A stretch of 64,000 nt of DNA from Acidocella facilis ATCC 35904 (lineage in GTDB: Bacteria > Pseudomonadota > Alphaproteobacteria > Acetobacterales > Acetobacteraceae). Location of the stretch: contig NZ_JHYG01000004.1 in the NCBI RefSeq assembly GCF_000687875.1, positions 1 through 64,000 of the forward strand, given 5' to 3'. Of this stretch, positions 1 through 8,660 are shown in pieces. The notes beneath the pieces are model-generated. The model had not been told where the DNA came from. It searched no databases and saw nothing but the letters and a program-made list of their open reading frames with translations. The position numbers were made by a program, and so were the translations under genes. Each line of letters starts with the position of its first letter. The first letter of the stretch is position 1.

Positions 1-141
1 CTGGGCGCGCTTCAGATTGTCCTGGATCGTGCTCCGCGCCACACCCAGCATCCGCCCGATCGCCCGCGCGCTGATGCCCTCGCTGGCCAGCCGTAATGTG
101 TATCGTATCTGCCTCATCGTCAGCTCTCTCTTCGCCGGCAT
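1..141 (-). CDS. istA: IS21-family transposase IstA, N-terminal fragment
   Basis: The visible 47 residues start with MPAKRELTMRQIRYTLRLAS and continue through SARAIGRMLGVARSTIQDNL. This is the N-terminal helix-turn-helix of IstA transposases, which bind the terminal repeats of the element. The start is ATG at 141-139, preceded by a GGGGAGAG ribosome binding site. The frame is open to the left edge, so the DDE catalytic domain and the partner ATPase IstB are not seen. Family assignment rests on the characteristic N-terminal motif and on the iterated repeats just upstream. Confidence 0.8.
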   Translation of the reverse strand, partial: MPAKRELTMRQIRYTLRLASEGISARAIGRMLGVARSTIQDNLKRAQ

Positions 142-222
142 CCGTCTCTCCCCGTGAGTGTTCACGAGGCGCAAATGCCCGAGTTGCTGACCCACCCGAA
201 AACGCCGGAAATAGCCCCGCCA

Positions 223-319
223 GGTGGCCGGATTTAAATCGGAATCCTGGCCGGCTTCATCTCGGAATGGTGGCCGACATCAAATCGGAATCCCCGGCCG
301 GCTTGCCTCGGAATCCGCA
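223..319. repeat. Iterated terminal repeats of the IS21-like element
   Basis: Four direct copies of a unit of the form TGGCCGg..n..TCGGAAT occupy about 223-247, 248-268, 269-293 and 294-319. Copies 1 and 3 share an AAATCGGAATCC ending, while copies 2 and 4 share a GGCTT core. Serial transposase-binding sites of this type are normal at IS21-family ends. The last copy ends at the proposed IS boundary. Confidence 0.75.
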
Positions 320-517
320 GTCGTTACGATAACGCAGTATGCGCTAGCATTCCTTGGTCTGTAGAAACCACATAACATATTACCACTGATAAAGCTGGGA
401 ATTATCCACGGATGTGACAACGGAAACTATCCCGGAGTGATACTCTGACTATAACACTGAATAATTCCCGGAATAATCCACCGAATGATAGTTGGCAGTT
501 GGCACACTGGAGGTGGT
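320..517. repeat. AT-rich spacer with roughly 24-bp imperfect tandem repeats
   Basis: No credible gene is present. Three clear copies of a unit close to GGAATWATCCACSGRATGA start at 398, 422 and 470. The spacings are 24 and 48 bp, so a decayed copy could sit near 446. The block lies between the IS end and the stop codon of the small gene at 518, and its composition is AT-richer than the chromosome. It could be a replication or partition iteron set, a regulator-binding array, or the far recombination arm of the island. The sequence alone does not decide between these. Confidence 0.5.
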
Positions 518-1012
518 TCATCTGCTGCCAGGAAGTGCCTTGCGGTAGCCAGTTCTCGATAGATACCGGGCGGCAGCGGTTCCGGACAACTCATTGGTCT
601 GCCGCCATAAATCAAGCAGGTTGTTTTGTTCTTCGCGGGGCATGGCACCCCATTCAGCCGCAAAGGCGGCGTCCTCTTTGGCTTTGGCGGCATCTTGCCC
701 GGCTTTCCAGGCCGCTAGCTCGGCGCGCTGCTCAGGCGTTGGATTGCCGCGCCCGCCGGGGCGGACCTCGCTGACGGCTTTGGCCAAGTTGCTCGCTGTC
801 CATGGGTTGCCCGTGCGGTATACAATCCCAACCTCGTTTAAGGCCGCGGCTATCGCTGCCCAACTGAACCGCTCTTCACGGTTCAATTTCGTGAGCCGCG
901 CGGCATTGTCACGCAGCCAGGGCGTAATCTGGCTCCCTGGCCGCCAAATCTCCCTCAGCCGATCAGCTAAAGCTGATATTTCAACTAGGGTGAACGTGGC
1001 AGGCTTTGGCAT
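518..1012 (-). CDS. Hypothetical protein of the restriction-modification island
   Basis: This is a 164-residue soluble protein of unrecognised function. Residues 48-85 contain a segment rich in Trp, Ala and Gly (FSWAAIAAALNEVG, then YRTGNPWTASNLAKAV). It resembles small helix-turn-helix-like modules seen in mobile-element proteins that judge whether to open a new DNA target, but this is only a resemblance. The middle is Ala/Lys/Glu-rich and likely helical. The start is ATG at 1012 with no strong ribosome binding site. It lies 80 bp downstream of the SprT-like gene on the same strand, with the tandem repeat array immediately past its stop. No paralog is visible in the window. Confidence 0.6.
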   Translation of the reverse strand: MPKPATFTLVEISALADRLREIWRPGSQITPWLRDNAARLTKLNREERFSWAAIAAALNEVGIVYRTGNPWTASNLAKAVSEVRPGGRGNPTPEQRAELAAWKAGQDAAKAKEDAAFAAEWGAMPREEQNNLLDLWRQTNELSGTAAARYLSRTGYRKALPGSR

Positions 1013-1092
1013 ATGATAATTCTAAGTCACAAGCCGAACGCCAAAAACTTAATTCTGTGAATAACTCGGTCGATCCTCCACCGGTGCCAAGT

Positions 1093-1809
1093 TCAATATT
1101 CCCATTCAACATGAGACAATGGGCTTTCGTTCAATTTTTGACGAAGCAGGCGCCAATTTGGAAAAAAACCATTCATGATCTCCACAAATCTCTGATTATG
1201 ATGGCGCTCCAGTATGTGTGTCATTTCGTGAACCAGTACATACTCCAGACACTCGACAGGCTTTTTGGCCAGGTCAGTATTCAATCGGACGTATTGCCGC
1301 TCTGGGGTGCAGCTCCCCCATTTTGTCTTCATTTTCTGGATGAATAGTTTTTCAACCCGCACACCCATGATCGTGGGCCACTTCTCCAGCAGCGGCACCA
1401 CCGCAGCCCGGACCTGCCTCCGATACCATTCATCCAAAACCTCTTGCCGCCGGGTGGCGCCGGTGCCGGGGCGGACACTCAACAATATCTTGCGGTGCCG
1501 TACTTCGACGGATGGCGCGCGATTAGCCTCCTGTACCGACAGAAGATAGCGTTTGCCCCACAGGTAATGGCTCTCCCGCTCGACGTACTCCCTGGGCGCC
1601 TCGCGGGTCTGCGCCTCTAATTTCTGCTGTTGCTGCTTGATCCACCCCAGCTTTGAAATCGCAAACAGCCGTATTGCATCCATGCTGGTACGGTTTGGCG
1701 CGGAAATACGCACTTTCCCCGTCGGTGGATTAACACTGAGGTGGATGTTCTTGATGTCCTTCAGCACCACCTCGACATCAATATCCCCGAGCGTGAGATG
1801 AGTATTCAT
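1093..1809 (-). CDS. SprT/YgjP-like zinc metallopeptidase (DUF45 type)
   Basis: This 238-residue protein has the hallmarks of the YgjP/DUF45 metallopeptidase family. A WGSC motif lies at about residues 164-167 and the zinc-binding HEMTH at 194-198, followed by a conserved histidine in ERHHNQRF. The predicted role is zinc-dependent protein hydrolysis in the cytoplasm; its substrate is unknown. Its ATG overlaps the hsdR stop codon in an ATGA arrangement, so it is the last translationally coupled gene of the restriction operon. Peptidases of this family are often found next to type I restriction genes, which suggests a role linked to HsdR turnover or to defence, but no activity can be read from sequence. 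Confidence 0.88.
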   Translation of the reverse strand: MNTHLTLGDIDVEVVLKDIKNIHLSVNPPTGKVRISAPNRTSMDAIRLFAISKLGWIKQQQQKLEAQTREAPREYVERESHYLWGKRYLLSVQEANRAPSVEVRHRKILLSVRPGTGATRRQEVLDEWYRRQVRAAVVPLLEKWPTIMGVRVEKLFIQKMKTKWGSCTPERQYVRLNTDLAKKPVECLEYVLVHEMTHILERHHNQRFVEIMNGFFPNWRLLRQKLNESPLSHVEWEY

Positions 1810-4800
1810 CGGTATTCAGTCTGAGCCTTGATGATCTGGAACACGCGCTCGACCTCGTTCACATCCTTCAAGATGTTATATAGGGCCTGCTTGATGATAT
1901 TTTCACGGGTCTGCACGCCAAGCCACCCATCCGGCTTAACCTGCTTCACAGCGGCATCGATCTTGATAGCCAAATCCACATCATGCCCCAAATTGTTCCA
2001 CAAGGCCCGCCGCCCCGGCGTGTTCAACGCCTCCGGCGTGTCATCTGCTTGCCCGGCTTCAACGCGCGTCGCCAACTGGGCAATCTGGCGTAGGTACTCT
2101 TCGTACTCGATGGCCTTGGCCTTCCTGGCGGCGATAATCTTATCCAACAACGCCGACATTTTCTCGTAATACGCCGGGTCGTTTAGCTGCTCCTTGACGA
2201 TCTTACTCCGCACGTTGTTCTCGATCGTCTCCGCTATCGCTGCCTTATTCCCCTTCAGCCCACCAAGCTGCGCGGCGATGGCATCCGCGATACCTGTTTT
2301 CACGATCAGGTCCAGCAGCCCCATATTCTCGAACGGAGAAATTTTCCTGGGTTCATCTGCCTCGATATAAGTATCGATCAAATGCCTCATATCCGCTTCA
2401 TAGGCTTTAAGGTCTAGCGTTTCGTTACTCGCGCGGCGGATGATCTCCCGGATTTTCAGATAATGCTCGATCTGATCCTTCACGCTCTTGGCCCCGGCCT
2501 CATCATACCGGGCACCATCCAGCTCATCGGCAATATTGGCATAGGCGCGGACTAGCCCGGCGGCTGCTTTATATAGCGCCGCGCGCTGTGGCTCACGTTC
2601 CTGAAGGTCCGTGGCGATCTCGGTATTGCCGCAGAAATAATGGATATGCTCCAGCTCCCCCTTTGGTGGTTCTACCGGCTCGCAGATCAGCGCCAGGGCT
2701 TCCAGCGCGGCATCCAGCCGCTCCCGGCCCATGGCCAGCCTGTCCTGAAGCAGCACCTCAGGCGAGGCACCTGGGGCGCTATGGTCTAGCTCCGAGCTAT
2801 ACACCGCCAGCGCCTTCCCGACTTTCTTGAACAAGTCCTTATAGTCGACGATGTAGCCAAAGTCCTTATCCGCGCCATCCAGCCGGTTGGTGCGGCAGAT
2901 AGCTTGGAACAAGCCATGGTCCTGCATGGATTTGTCGATATAGAGATACGTGCAAGGCGGCGCATCGAAGCCGGTGAGGAGCTTATCCACCACGATCAGC
3001 AGCTTCATGTTGGCGGGCTCCTTGATGAACAGGGCTTTCACCTGCTCCTCATAGGTCTCCGTCTTGTTCATGCCGGGCTTGGCGGCAACGTGCTTCAGCA
3101 ACTCGGTGTAGGTATTGTAGATGAATTGCTTATCCGTCTCTGTATTCGCGCCCGTTTCTTCCTTTGTAATGTCTTTGGCTTGGGGATTATAGGAGGTTAC
3201 GACCGCGCATTGGCCTTTGAACATCGTCTTCTGGAATAGCGCAAAATACTTGCACGCCTCGAAGATGCTTGATGCCACCAGAATGGCGTTGCCTTTCGCG
3301 CTGGAAAGCCTCGGCTTCACGTTGAAGTCGAAGATGATGTCCGCCACCACGCGGTCCATGCGCGAGCGGGAGCTGAGCACGTTCTGCATCGTGCCCCAGT
3401 GTTTCTTCAGCTCATCGCGCTGCCACTCGTTCAGGCCTTTTGTCTTGGCCTCGAACCACGCATCGATCCTGTCTTCCGACCCTAGCCGTTGGTCGATGTC
3501 TCGCGCTTCATAAACGAGGTCCAGCACCACCTCATCTTCCACCGCCTCACTGAATTTGTAGCAATGGATATAGCTGCCGAACACTTCCAGGCTGGTTGTT
3601 TTATCCTTCTTCAAAAGCGGTGTGCCGGTGAAGCCTATGAAAACGGCATTGGGCATAAGCGCCTTCATCACTCTGTGCAGCTTGCCGCTTTGGGTGCGGT
3701 GGCACTCATCCACGAACACGAAGACCTCCCCTACCACGGGGCTAGGCTGGGCTTGCAGCTCTTTCAGGTAAGCCTCGAAATCCCCTTCATCCTTCGCGCG
3801 GAATTTATGCACCAGCGAGCACAGCAGCCGGGGCGCGGGCTTGGCAAGCTGGCTCATCAACTCCCGCCCGCTGCCGCTGCGCTTTATGCTTTCCCCGGCA
3901 TCGTGGAAGACGCGCTCGATCTGCTTGTCCAGCTCATCGCGGTCGGTGATGATCGCCACGCGCGCGGCGGGGTTGTTTTCCAGAATCCACTTGGCTAGTA
4001 GTACCATGACGATGGATTTGCCGCTGCCCTGGGTATGCCAGATGATGCCGCCTTGGCGCTGTTTTACCCGCGCCTGCGCCGCCTTGATGCCGAAATATTG
4101 ATGCACGCGGGGCAGTTTTTTTACCCCGCCATCGAACAGCACGAAATCATGGATGAGTTCCAGCATCCGCGCCTTGTTGCAGAGCTTCAGCAAGTATTTA
4201 TCCAGCTTGAAGCGGGAATTATCCTGCTCGTCTTCCTTCCACTTCAAAAAATATTTTTCGCCCGTGCTGATGGTGCCGTATTGCAGCCCTTCGGAATCAT
4301 TTCCTGCAAACACAAACTGGATGGTGCTGAAGAACCAGCCGTTGAATTCCGGCTTCTGGTTTGAGAGGTTCTGGCGGATACCGTCGCCGATGGAAACGCG
4401 GCTGTTTTTCAATTCCAGCACCGCGATGGCGATTCCGTTGATGTAGAGCACGATGTCCGGCCTGCGCTCCAGCCCGCCTTTCAGCGTCACCTCCTCGGCG
4501 ATGGCGAAATCATTCTGCTCCGGCTTGCGCCAGTTGATGAGATGCACCGTCTCCGTCACCGCACCGGCTTCCAGCTTTACCGGCACGCCGTAGCGCAGCA
4601 TTCTATAGGCGGCCTGGTTGTTGGCATACAGGCCGCGCGTGGGGTTGTTCGCCTCGGTAGTGAAGGCGTGGAGGGCGCGGCCGATTTGCCCGGCGCTATA
4701 GCCGCTCTTTGCCAAATGCTGGGTGAGGAGTTTTTCCTCGATATTCTTGTTATCTGCGCGGTCAGTCCAGTCACCCAGATAGCGGTAGCCCAGCTCCTCA

Positions 4801-4859
4801 CGGAACAGGGTGATGACGCGGTTTTGCGTGGCGCGTTCCGGCTGACCGATGATGCTCAT
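1806..4859 (-). CDS. hsdR: Type I restriction endonuclease subunit R
   Basis: This 1017-residue motor and nuclease subunit of a type I restriction enzyme translocates DNA using ATP and cleaves it far from the recognition site. The N-terminal nuclease core shows PD at 134-135 and ELK at 149-151. The SF2 helicase motor shows Walker A TQGSGKS at 276-282, a DECH box at 384-387 and the FTGTPL motif near 415. A C-terminal helical region would contact HsdM/HsdS. Length is normal for the family and no frameshift is seen. It overlaps hsdS by ATGA upstream and the SprT-like gene by ATGA downstream, so expression is tightly coupled. The gene looks intact and functional. Confidence 0.96.
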   Translation of the reverse strand: MSIIGQPERATQNRVITLFREELGYRYLGDWTDRADNKNIEEKLLTQHLAKSGYSAGQIGRALHAFTTEANNPTRGLYANNQAAYRMLRYGVPVKLEAGAVTETVHLINWRKPEQNDFAIAEEVTLKGGLERRPDIVLYINGIAIAVLELKNSRVSIGDGIRQNLSNQKPEFNGWFFSTIQFVFAGNDSEGLQYGTISTGEKYFLKWKEDEQDNSRFKLDKYLLKLCNKARMLELIHDFVLFDGGVKKLPRVHQYFGIKAAQARVKQRQGGIIWHTQGSGKSIVMVLLAKWILENNPAARVAIITDRDELDKQIERVFHDAGESIKRSGSGRELMSQLAKPAPRLLCSLVHKFRAKDEGDFEAYLKELQAQPSPVVGEVFVFVDECHRTQSGKLHRVMKALMPNAVFIGFTGTPLLKKDKTTSLEVFGSYIHCYKFSEAVEDEVVLDLVYEARDIDQRLGSEDRIDAWFEAKTKGLNEWQRDELKKHWGTMQNVLSSRSRMDRVVADIIFDFNVKPRLSSAKGNAILVASSIFEACKYFALFQKTMFKGQCAVVTSYNPQAKDITKEETGANTETDKQFIYNTYTELLKHVAAKPGMNKTETYEEQVKALFIKEPANMKLLIVVDKLLTGFDAPPCTYLYIDKSMQDHGLFQAICRTNRLDGADKDFGYIVDYKDLFKKVGKALAVYSSELDHSAPGASPEVLLQDRLAMGRERLDAALEALALICEPVEPPKGELEHIHYFCGNTEIATDLQEREPQRAALYKAAAGLVRAYANIADELDGARYDEAGAKSVKDQIEHYLKIREIIRRASNETLDLKAYEADMRHLIDTYIEADEPRKISPFENMGLLDLIVKTGIADAIAAQLGGLKGNKAAIAETIENNVRSKIVKEQLNDPAYYEKMSALLDKIIAARKAKAIEYEEYLRQIAQLATRVEAGQADDTPEALNTPGRRALWNNLGHDVDLAIKIDAAVKQVKPDGWLGVQTRENIIKQALYNILKDVNEVERVFQIIKAQTEYR

Positions 4860-6010
4860 ACCAACCTGATCCTTCCGGTGAGCAGTTCCTGCATCATGCC
4901 TTGTTTAAGAGCTTTGGCCTTGGTGAGTTTTTCTTCGAGGGCAGCGATTTCGGCATCCATGTCGGATAGAACGGAAGCAATAGCTGTTTGTTCGTCCCTC
5001 CCTGGTGGGCAGTTAATTTCTAGACTAAGCAGTTTAGAAACAGAAAGGCCAGGCTGAGCCGACGACTCAGAATATTTGTTCAAATTCATTTTCCAAAGCA
5101 CAAGCGTAAGCCATTTTATTGCTACGTGAGGCAGCGCTGTTACCACAATAGCGTGCTCTGATGCGAACAGCCTACCTTCAACAAACGAGACATTTCCACA
5201 CAATGCCCCCTGGCGTCCTATTAAGGAAAATTGCCCATTATGAGTGAATGTCTGTGTGTAGCCGCGCAGCCCATTACCCCCATAACATGGGAATTCCGAA
5301 TACCAATTTATGTCAGCATTTGTTATGCTTTGGCCGCTCTTCATAGAGCACACCCTAGCAAGGTCTGTAGTGATCCACTTCCCCTTAAACCCCGGAAGGC
5401 GGCGTTTGCCGGTGAGTAATTCCTGCATCGCGCCTCGTTTGATCTGGCGTTTTTTGGTGAGGAGTTGCTCCAGGGATTCAATGAGCGCATCCGCATCACT
5501 CAACGCCCCGGCGATGGCTTCTTGCTCTAAAACCGTAGGAGGTGCAGGAAATTTGAACCCTTCCATTTCCCATTTTTGAACGTGAACAAGCGCGGAAGCG
5601 CCATGCGCACGCTCTTCTATGAATGTCGTTAGCCGTTTAAGGGCATGTCTAAAATAGGATTGTGAAATCCTTTCCTCTTGGACGACGACTTTCCAGGTAT
5701 GATAGTTTAATAGTCCGAGAGGACCGTTCCAAATATGAGGTCCAAAGGATGTGCCGCGACTGCCAGACCACGCAAATAGAAGCTGGCCGGGTTCAATTTC
5801 GATCTTTTTGTCGTAGGCGCCTGTATAGAAATTGAAGTCCTCACTACCATTTAGGTTCTGAATGCGAATTATCGGAAGGCCAGAAGCCTCCCATTCGTGT
5901 GGCTTAAAACCACGTCCATTGATGAGCTTGCAGACATCGTTAATCTTAAGGACTTGCCAATCTTTTGGAATAACACCAGCGTCGGTTTTGCGATATTCCG
6001 CCCTCACCAC
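4856..6010 (-). CDS. hsdS: Type I restriction-modification specificity subunit S
   Basis: This 384-residue DNA-recognition subunit has two target recognition domains, at about residues 15-160 and 215-345. They are separated by a conserved coiled-coil spacer (EAIAGALSDADALIESLEQL and onward), which is repeated at the C terminus as TAIASVLSDMDAEIAALEEK. Each domain would read one half of a bipartite sequence; the site cannot be predicted here. The recognition domains are visibly AT-richer than the spacers, as expected for modules that recombine. The start is GTG at 6010 or at 6007, overlapping the hsdM stop by a few bases. Both repeats end in MQELLTGxxRL, which confirms the internal duplication. 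Confidence 0.94.
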   Translation of the reverse strand: MVRAEYRKTDAGVIPKDWQVLKINDVCKLINGRGFKPHEWEASGLPIIRIQNLNGSEDFNFYTGAYDKKIEIEPGQLLFAWSGSRGTSFGPHIWNGPLGLLNYHTWKVVVQEERISQSYFRHALKRLTTFIEERAHGASALVHVQKWEMEGFKFPAPPTVLEQEAIAGALSDADALIESLEQLLTKKRQIKRGAMQELLTGKRRLPGFKGKWITTDLARVCSMKSGQSITNADINWYSEFPCYGGNGLRGYTQTFTHNGQFSLIGRQGALCGNVSFVEGRLFASEHAIVVTALPHVAIKWLTLVLWKMNLNKYSESSAQPGLSVSKLLSLEINCPPGRDEQTAIASVLSDMDAEIAALEEKLTKAKALKQGMMQELLTGRIRLV

Positions 6011-8397
6011 GAGAACCCCATCTTGACCAGATGCCGGTTCACCTTCTTCTCTAGCGCCGCGACACTCGCCGCCAGTTCCGGTAATGGCGTCTCATACCGC
6101 TCCGCCAACTCCTTCACACGCTGGGTCAAGGCTTGGCTGATGCGTTCCATCTCGCCATGAATGGCTTCATCCAATGCCGCCAGCCATTTATCCTCCACCA
6201 CCAGGGTTTTTGTTTCGGCTTCCGATAGCTTGGGATATTTCGCATAGGCTTTCGCATCCAGCGCGGCTTCGTTTTCCTTCAGTACCTTCTTCAACTCTGC
6301 CTTTTCACTGGTCAGCTTCAGCCACTCATTCAACGCCTTTGCTTCATCCTTGGCGGATTTATCGGCTTTTATCTCTTTGAGCCGCGCCGCGACATTTGCT
6401 TTGTCCAGCTTATCCAGGTCAGAGAAGAAGCCTTCTTCTCCACCATGTTCTTCCTCAAGCTCCGCAACATTGGCCTCTATGGTTTCCATCCCTGCTGCCA
6501 GATCATCGATGGCTTTCTGCGCCGTTGCAAAATACCGCGCCACAATCAGCGGTTTGGGGATAAGGTCGCAGGCCCAGCCTTTATCCTTCTCGCCCTTCTT
6601 GGTTTTCTCGATGATGCGGTACGTCTCCGCCTTCCACCCATCGGCGGCGATGGCATAAACATCGTCCTGCATCACCTCCCCCCAATAATCCATGAGGTGC
6701 TGATAAACATCGTAAGGGTTGATGAGCGGTTGGCCCTGGTAATGGGCCAGCAAATCCTCGGCCAACTCGGCAATCACCTGTTTCGGGTGGCAGCCTGGTT
6801 TCAGCGTCTTCAGCCAGGGCAGGCGTTTTTCCCGCCACGCGGCGAAATGCGCGTTCATGCCGGAGATGAAGGCGGCAAATTCCGGGTGTGCGTGGATTTT
6901 GGCCTTGATGGCGGATTTTTCCACCGCAAGGTCCACATAGCCCGCGCGGTTGGGGGTAAACAGGGTTTTGCGCAATTTAGGGCAGATGGCCCAATAGGCT
7001 TGCAGCGCATCCACATCCGCCACCGGAATGCCGCCTTGCAAATGGCCCGCGATGTCCTGCGCATCCTCCGGCGTCTGGCTGTCGATATAACGGGGCAGGT
7101 TGAGGTTGAAATCGTTCTTCTCGATTTTATCAAACCCGACCATGCGGGCGTATTTCGGCACGTCCTGGCGCTTTATGAAGGTGTCCACAATCTTGTGGAT
7201 GTCCATATCCCGCAGGCGGTTTTTTGGGCCATCCTTCATGAAGCCCGCACTGGCATCGATCATGAAAATGCCCTTGCGGGATGGCGCGTCCTGCTTGTCG
7301 ATCACGATGATGCAGGCGGGGATGCCGGTGCCGTAGAACAAATTGGGCGGCAGGCCGATGATGCCCGCGATATAGCCCTTGCGGATGAGGTTCTTGCGTA
7401 TCTCCGCCTCCGCATTGCCCCGGAACAATACCCCATGCGGGAGAATGCAAGCACCCTTGCCGCTCCGCTTCAGCGAGCGGACGATATGGAGCAGATAGGC
7501 ATAATCCCCCTGCTTGGCCGGGGGGATGCCGAAGGCGGCAAAGCGGTCAAACGGGTCGGCTTGCGCGTCCAGCCCATTGCCCCAGCGTTTATCCGAGAAG
7601 GGCGGGTTGGCGACCACGAAATCGAAGGTTTTGAGCGCGTCGCCATCCTTGAATTTGGGGTCGGCCAGGGTGTTGCCCTGTTCGATTAGCGCCTCCGGCG
7701 CGTTGTGGAGGATCATATTCATGCGAGCGAGGCCGGAGGTGGCGGAGTCTTTGTCTTGCCCGTAGAGCGTGACCTTGCTGGTGGCGGCATCCGCCACCTT
7801 CAGCAGAAGGGAGCCTGAGCCGCAGGTGGGGTCATACACCGTGGTGCCGCTGGTGGTTTTGGCCGCATGAATGCCGATAACCTGCGCCATGATCCGGCTG
7901 ACCTCCGCCGGGGTATAAAACTGGCCCTTGCTCTTGCCGCTCTGGGTGGCGAAGTGGCGCATGAGGTATTCATAGGCATCGCCCAGAATGTCATCGCCAT
8001 CGGCGCGGTTCTTGGAGAAGTCGAGGGCCGAATTCTCAAAAATAGCAATGAGGTTGGTGAGGCGCTCCACTTTCTCCTTGCCGGAGCCAAGTTTGCTGTC
8101 CTCATTGAAATCCGGCATGTCCGCGAGGCGGTTTTCACGCGCCAGGGGGGCGATGATCTTCTTGTTGATCTGGTCCCCGATGTCCGCCTTGCCCTTGAGC
8201 TTGACCATATCCGCGAAGCTTGCCCCTGGCGGCACGGTAATGGCGGCGTAGGGTACGCCCGCGTATTTGTCCGAGATGTATTTGATGAAGAGGAGGACCA
8301 GGACGTAGTCCTTGTATTGGGACGCGTCCATGCCGCCGCGCAGTTCATCGCAGGATTGCCAGATGGAGGAATAAAGTTCTGATTTCTTTAGCGCCAT
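6004..8397 (-). CDS. hsdM: Type I DNA methyltransferase subunit M (N6-adenine)
   Basis: This 797-residue modification subunit methylates adenine in the site chosen by HsdS and is required for restriction. An N-terminal helical HsdM_N domain is followed by the SAM-binding motif DPTCGSG at 189-195 and the catalytic NPPF at 264-267. The roughly 300 residues after the catalytic fold form a long extension rich in Lys, Glu and Ala with coiled-coil character (about 600-740), which makes the protein longer than the roughly 500 residues of classical HsdM. It is the first gene of the operon, with an AGGGA ribosome binding site just upstream. Its promoter should lie at 8398-8555. Confidence 0.95.
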   Translation of the reverse strand: MALKKSELYSSIWQSCDELRGGMDASQYKDYVLVLLFIKYISDKYAGVPYAAITVPPGASFADMVKLKGKADIGDQINKKIIAPLARENRLADMPDFNEDSKLGSGKEKVERLTNLIAIFENSALDFSKNRADGDDILGDAYEYLMRHFATQSGKSKGQFYTPAEVSRIMAQVIGIHAAKTTSGTTVYDPTCGSGSLLLKVADAATSKVTLYGQDKDSATSGLARMNMILHNAPEALIEQGNTLADPKFKDGDALKTFDFVVANPPFSDKRWGNGLDAQADPFDRFAAFGIPPAKQGDYAYLLHIVRSLKRSGKGACILPHGVLFRGNAEAEIRKNLIRKGYIAGIIGLPPNLFYGTGIPACIIVIDKQDAPSRKGIFMIDASAGFMKDGPKNRLRDMDIHKIVDTFIKRQDVPKYARMVGFDKIEKNDFNLNLPRYIDSQTPEDAQDIAGHLQGGIPVADVDALQAYWAICPKLRKTLFTPNRAGYVDLAVEKSAIKAKIHAHPEFAAFISGMNAHFAAWREKRLPWLKTLKPGCHPKQVIAELAEDLLAHYQGQPLINPYDVYQHLMDYWGEVMQDDVYAIAADGWKAETYRIIEKTKKGEKDKGWACDLIPKPLIVARYFATAQKAIDDLAAGMETIEANVAELEEEHGGEEGFFSDLDKLDKANVAARLKEIKADKSAKDEAKALNEWLKLTSEKAELKKVLKENEAALDAKAYAKYPKLSEAETKTLVVEDKWLAALDEAIHGEMERISQALTQRVKELAERYETPLPELAASVAALEKKVNRHLVKMGFSW

Positions 8398-8556
8398 TGG
8401 TCCCTGCTGATCTGGTGTTGCTTATGAATAACCGCCTGATTGGCGTCGGGGCAATTCCGCGATGTTCTGACAGGCTGGGGCATGTGTCTGGCCTGGTGAC
8501 GCGTTGCCTGCTGACTGACCTATCAGATGAGAGCAAAGTGGCTCCACGCCCAATCC

Positions 8557-8605
8557 GCGCCGCCCCTTCGGGCGGCGCTTAAAAGCCGCCATCTCCATGG
8601 CGGCT
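8557..8605 (-). terminator. Tandem hairpin terminator between integrase and hsdM
   Basis: Two adjacent perfect hairpins lie here: 9-bp arms at 8557-8565 and 8570-8578, and 9-bp arms at 8584-8592 and 8597-8605. Read on the minus strand, the second is followed by TTTT, a plausible intrinsic terminator for the integrase transcript. It would insulate the hsdM promoter. The remaining sequence from 8398 to 8660 holds no gene that I can support. Confidence 0.7.
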
Positions 8606-8660
8606 GGCCAAAGGCGTCATCTGACGCCCGCGCCCATCGGCGGCAATGCGAACGGCACTC

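Larger units (their letters stand above)
1..319 (-). mobile_element. IS21-family insertion sequence, one end (truncated by window edge)
   Basis: The region reads on the minus strand from an IS end at about 319, whose outer bases are TGCGGATTCC, into an istA-type transposase start at 141. The end carries four iterated copies of a roughly 24-bp unit, as is usual for the multiple transposase-binding sites of IS21-family termini. The other end, istB and any target duplication lie left of the window, so whether the element is complete cannot be judged. It borders the restriction-modification island and may have inserted into it. Confidence 0.8.

Noticed and set aside
96-332. Plus-strand frame across the IS21 end
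   Set aside because: Covers the iterated IS terminus and the antisense of istA; no coding features.
356-363. GGTCTGTA at 356-363 and at 10017-10024 as the att core of the island
   Set aside because: Eight bases is too short for a reliable att core and the second copy is part of the repeat array; retained only as a weak hint.
8345-8536. Small minus-strand frame just upstream of hsdM
   Set aside because: Overlaps the hsdM start in another frame, no ribosome binding site, and the region is expected to hold the hsdM promoter.
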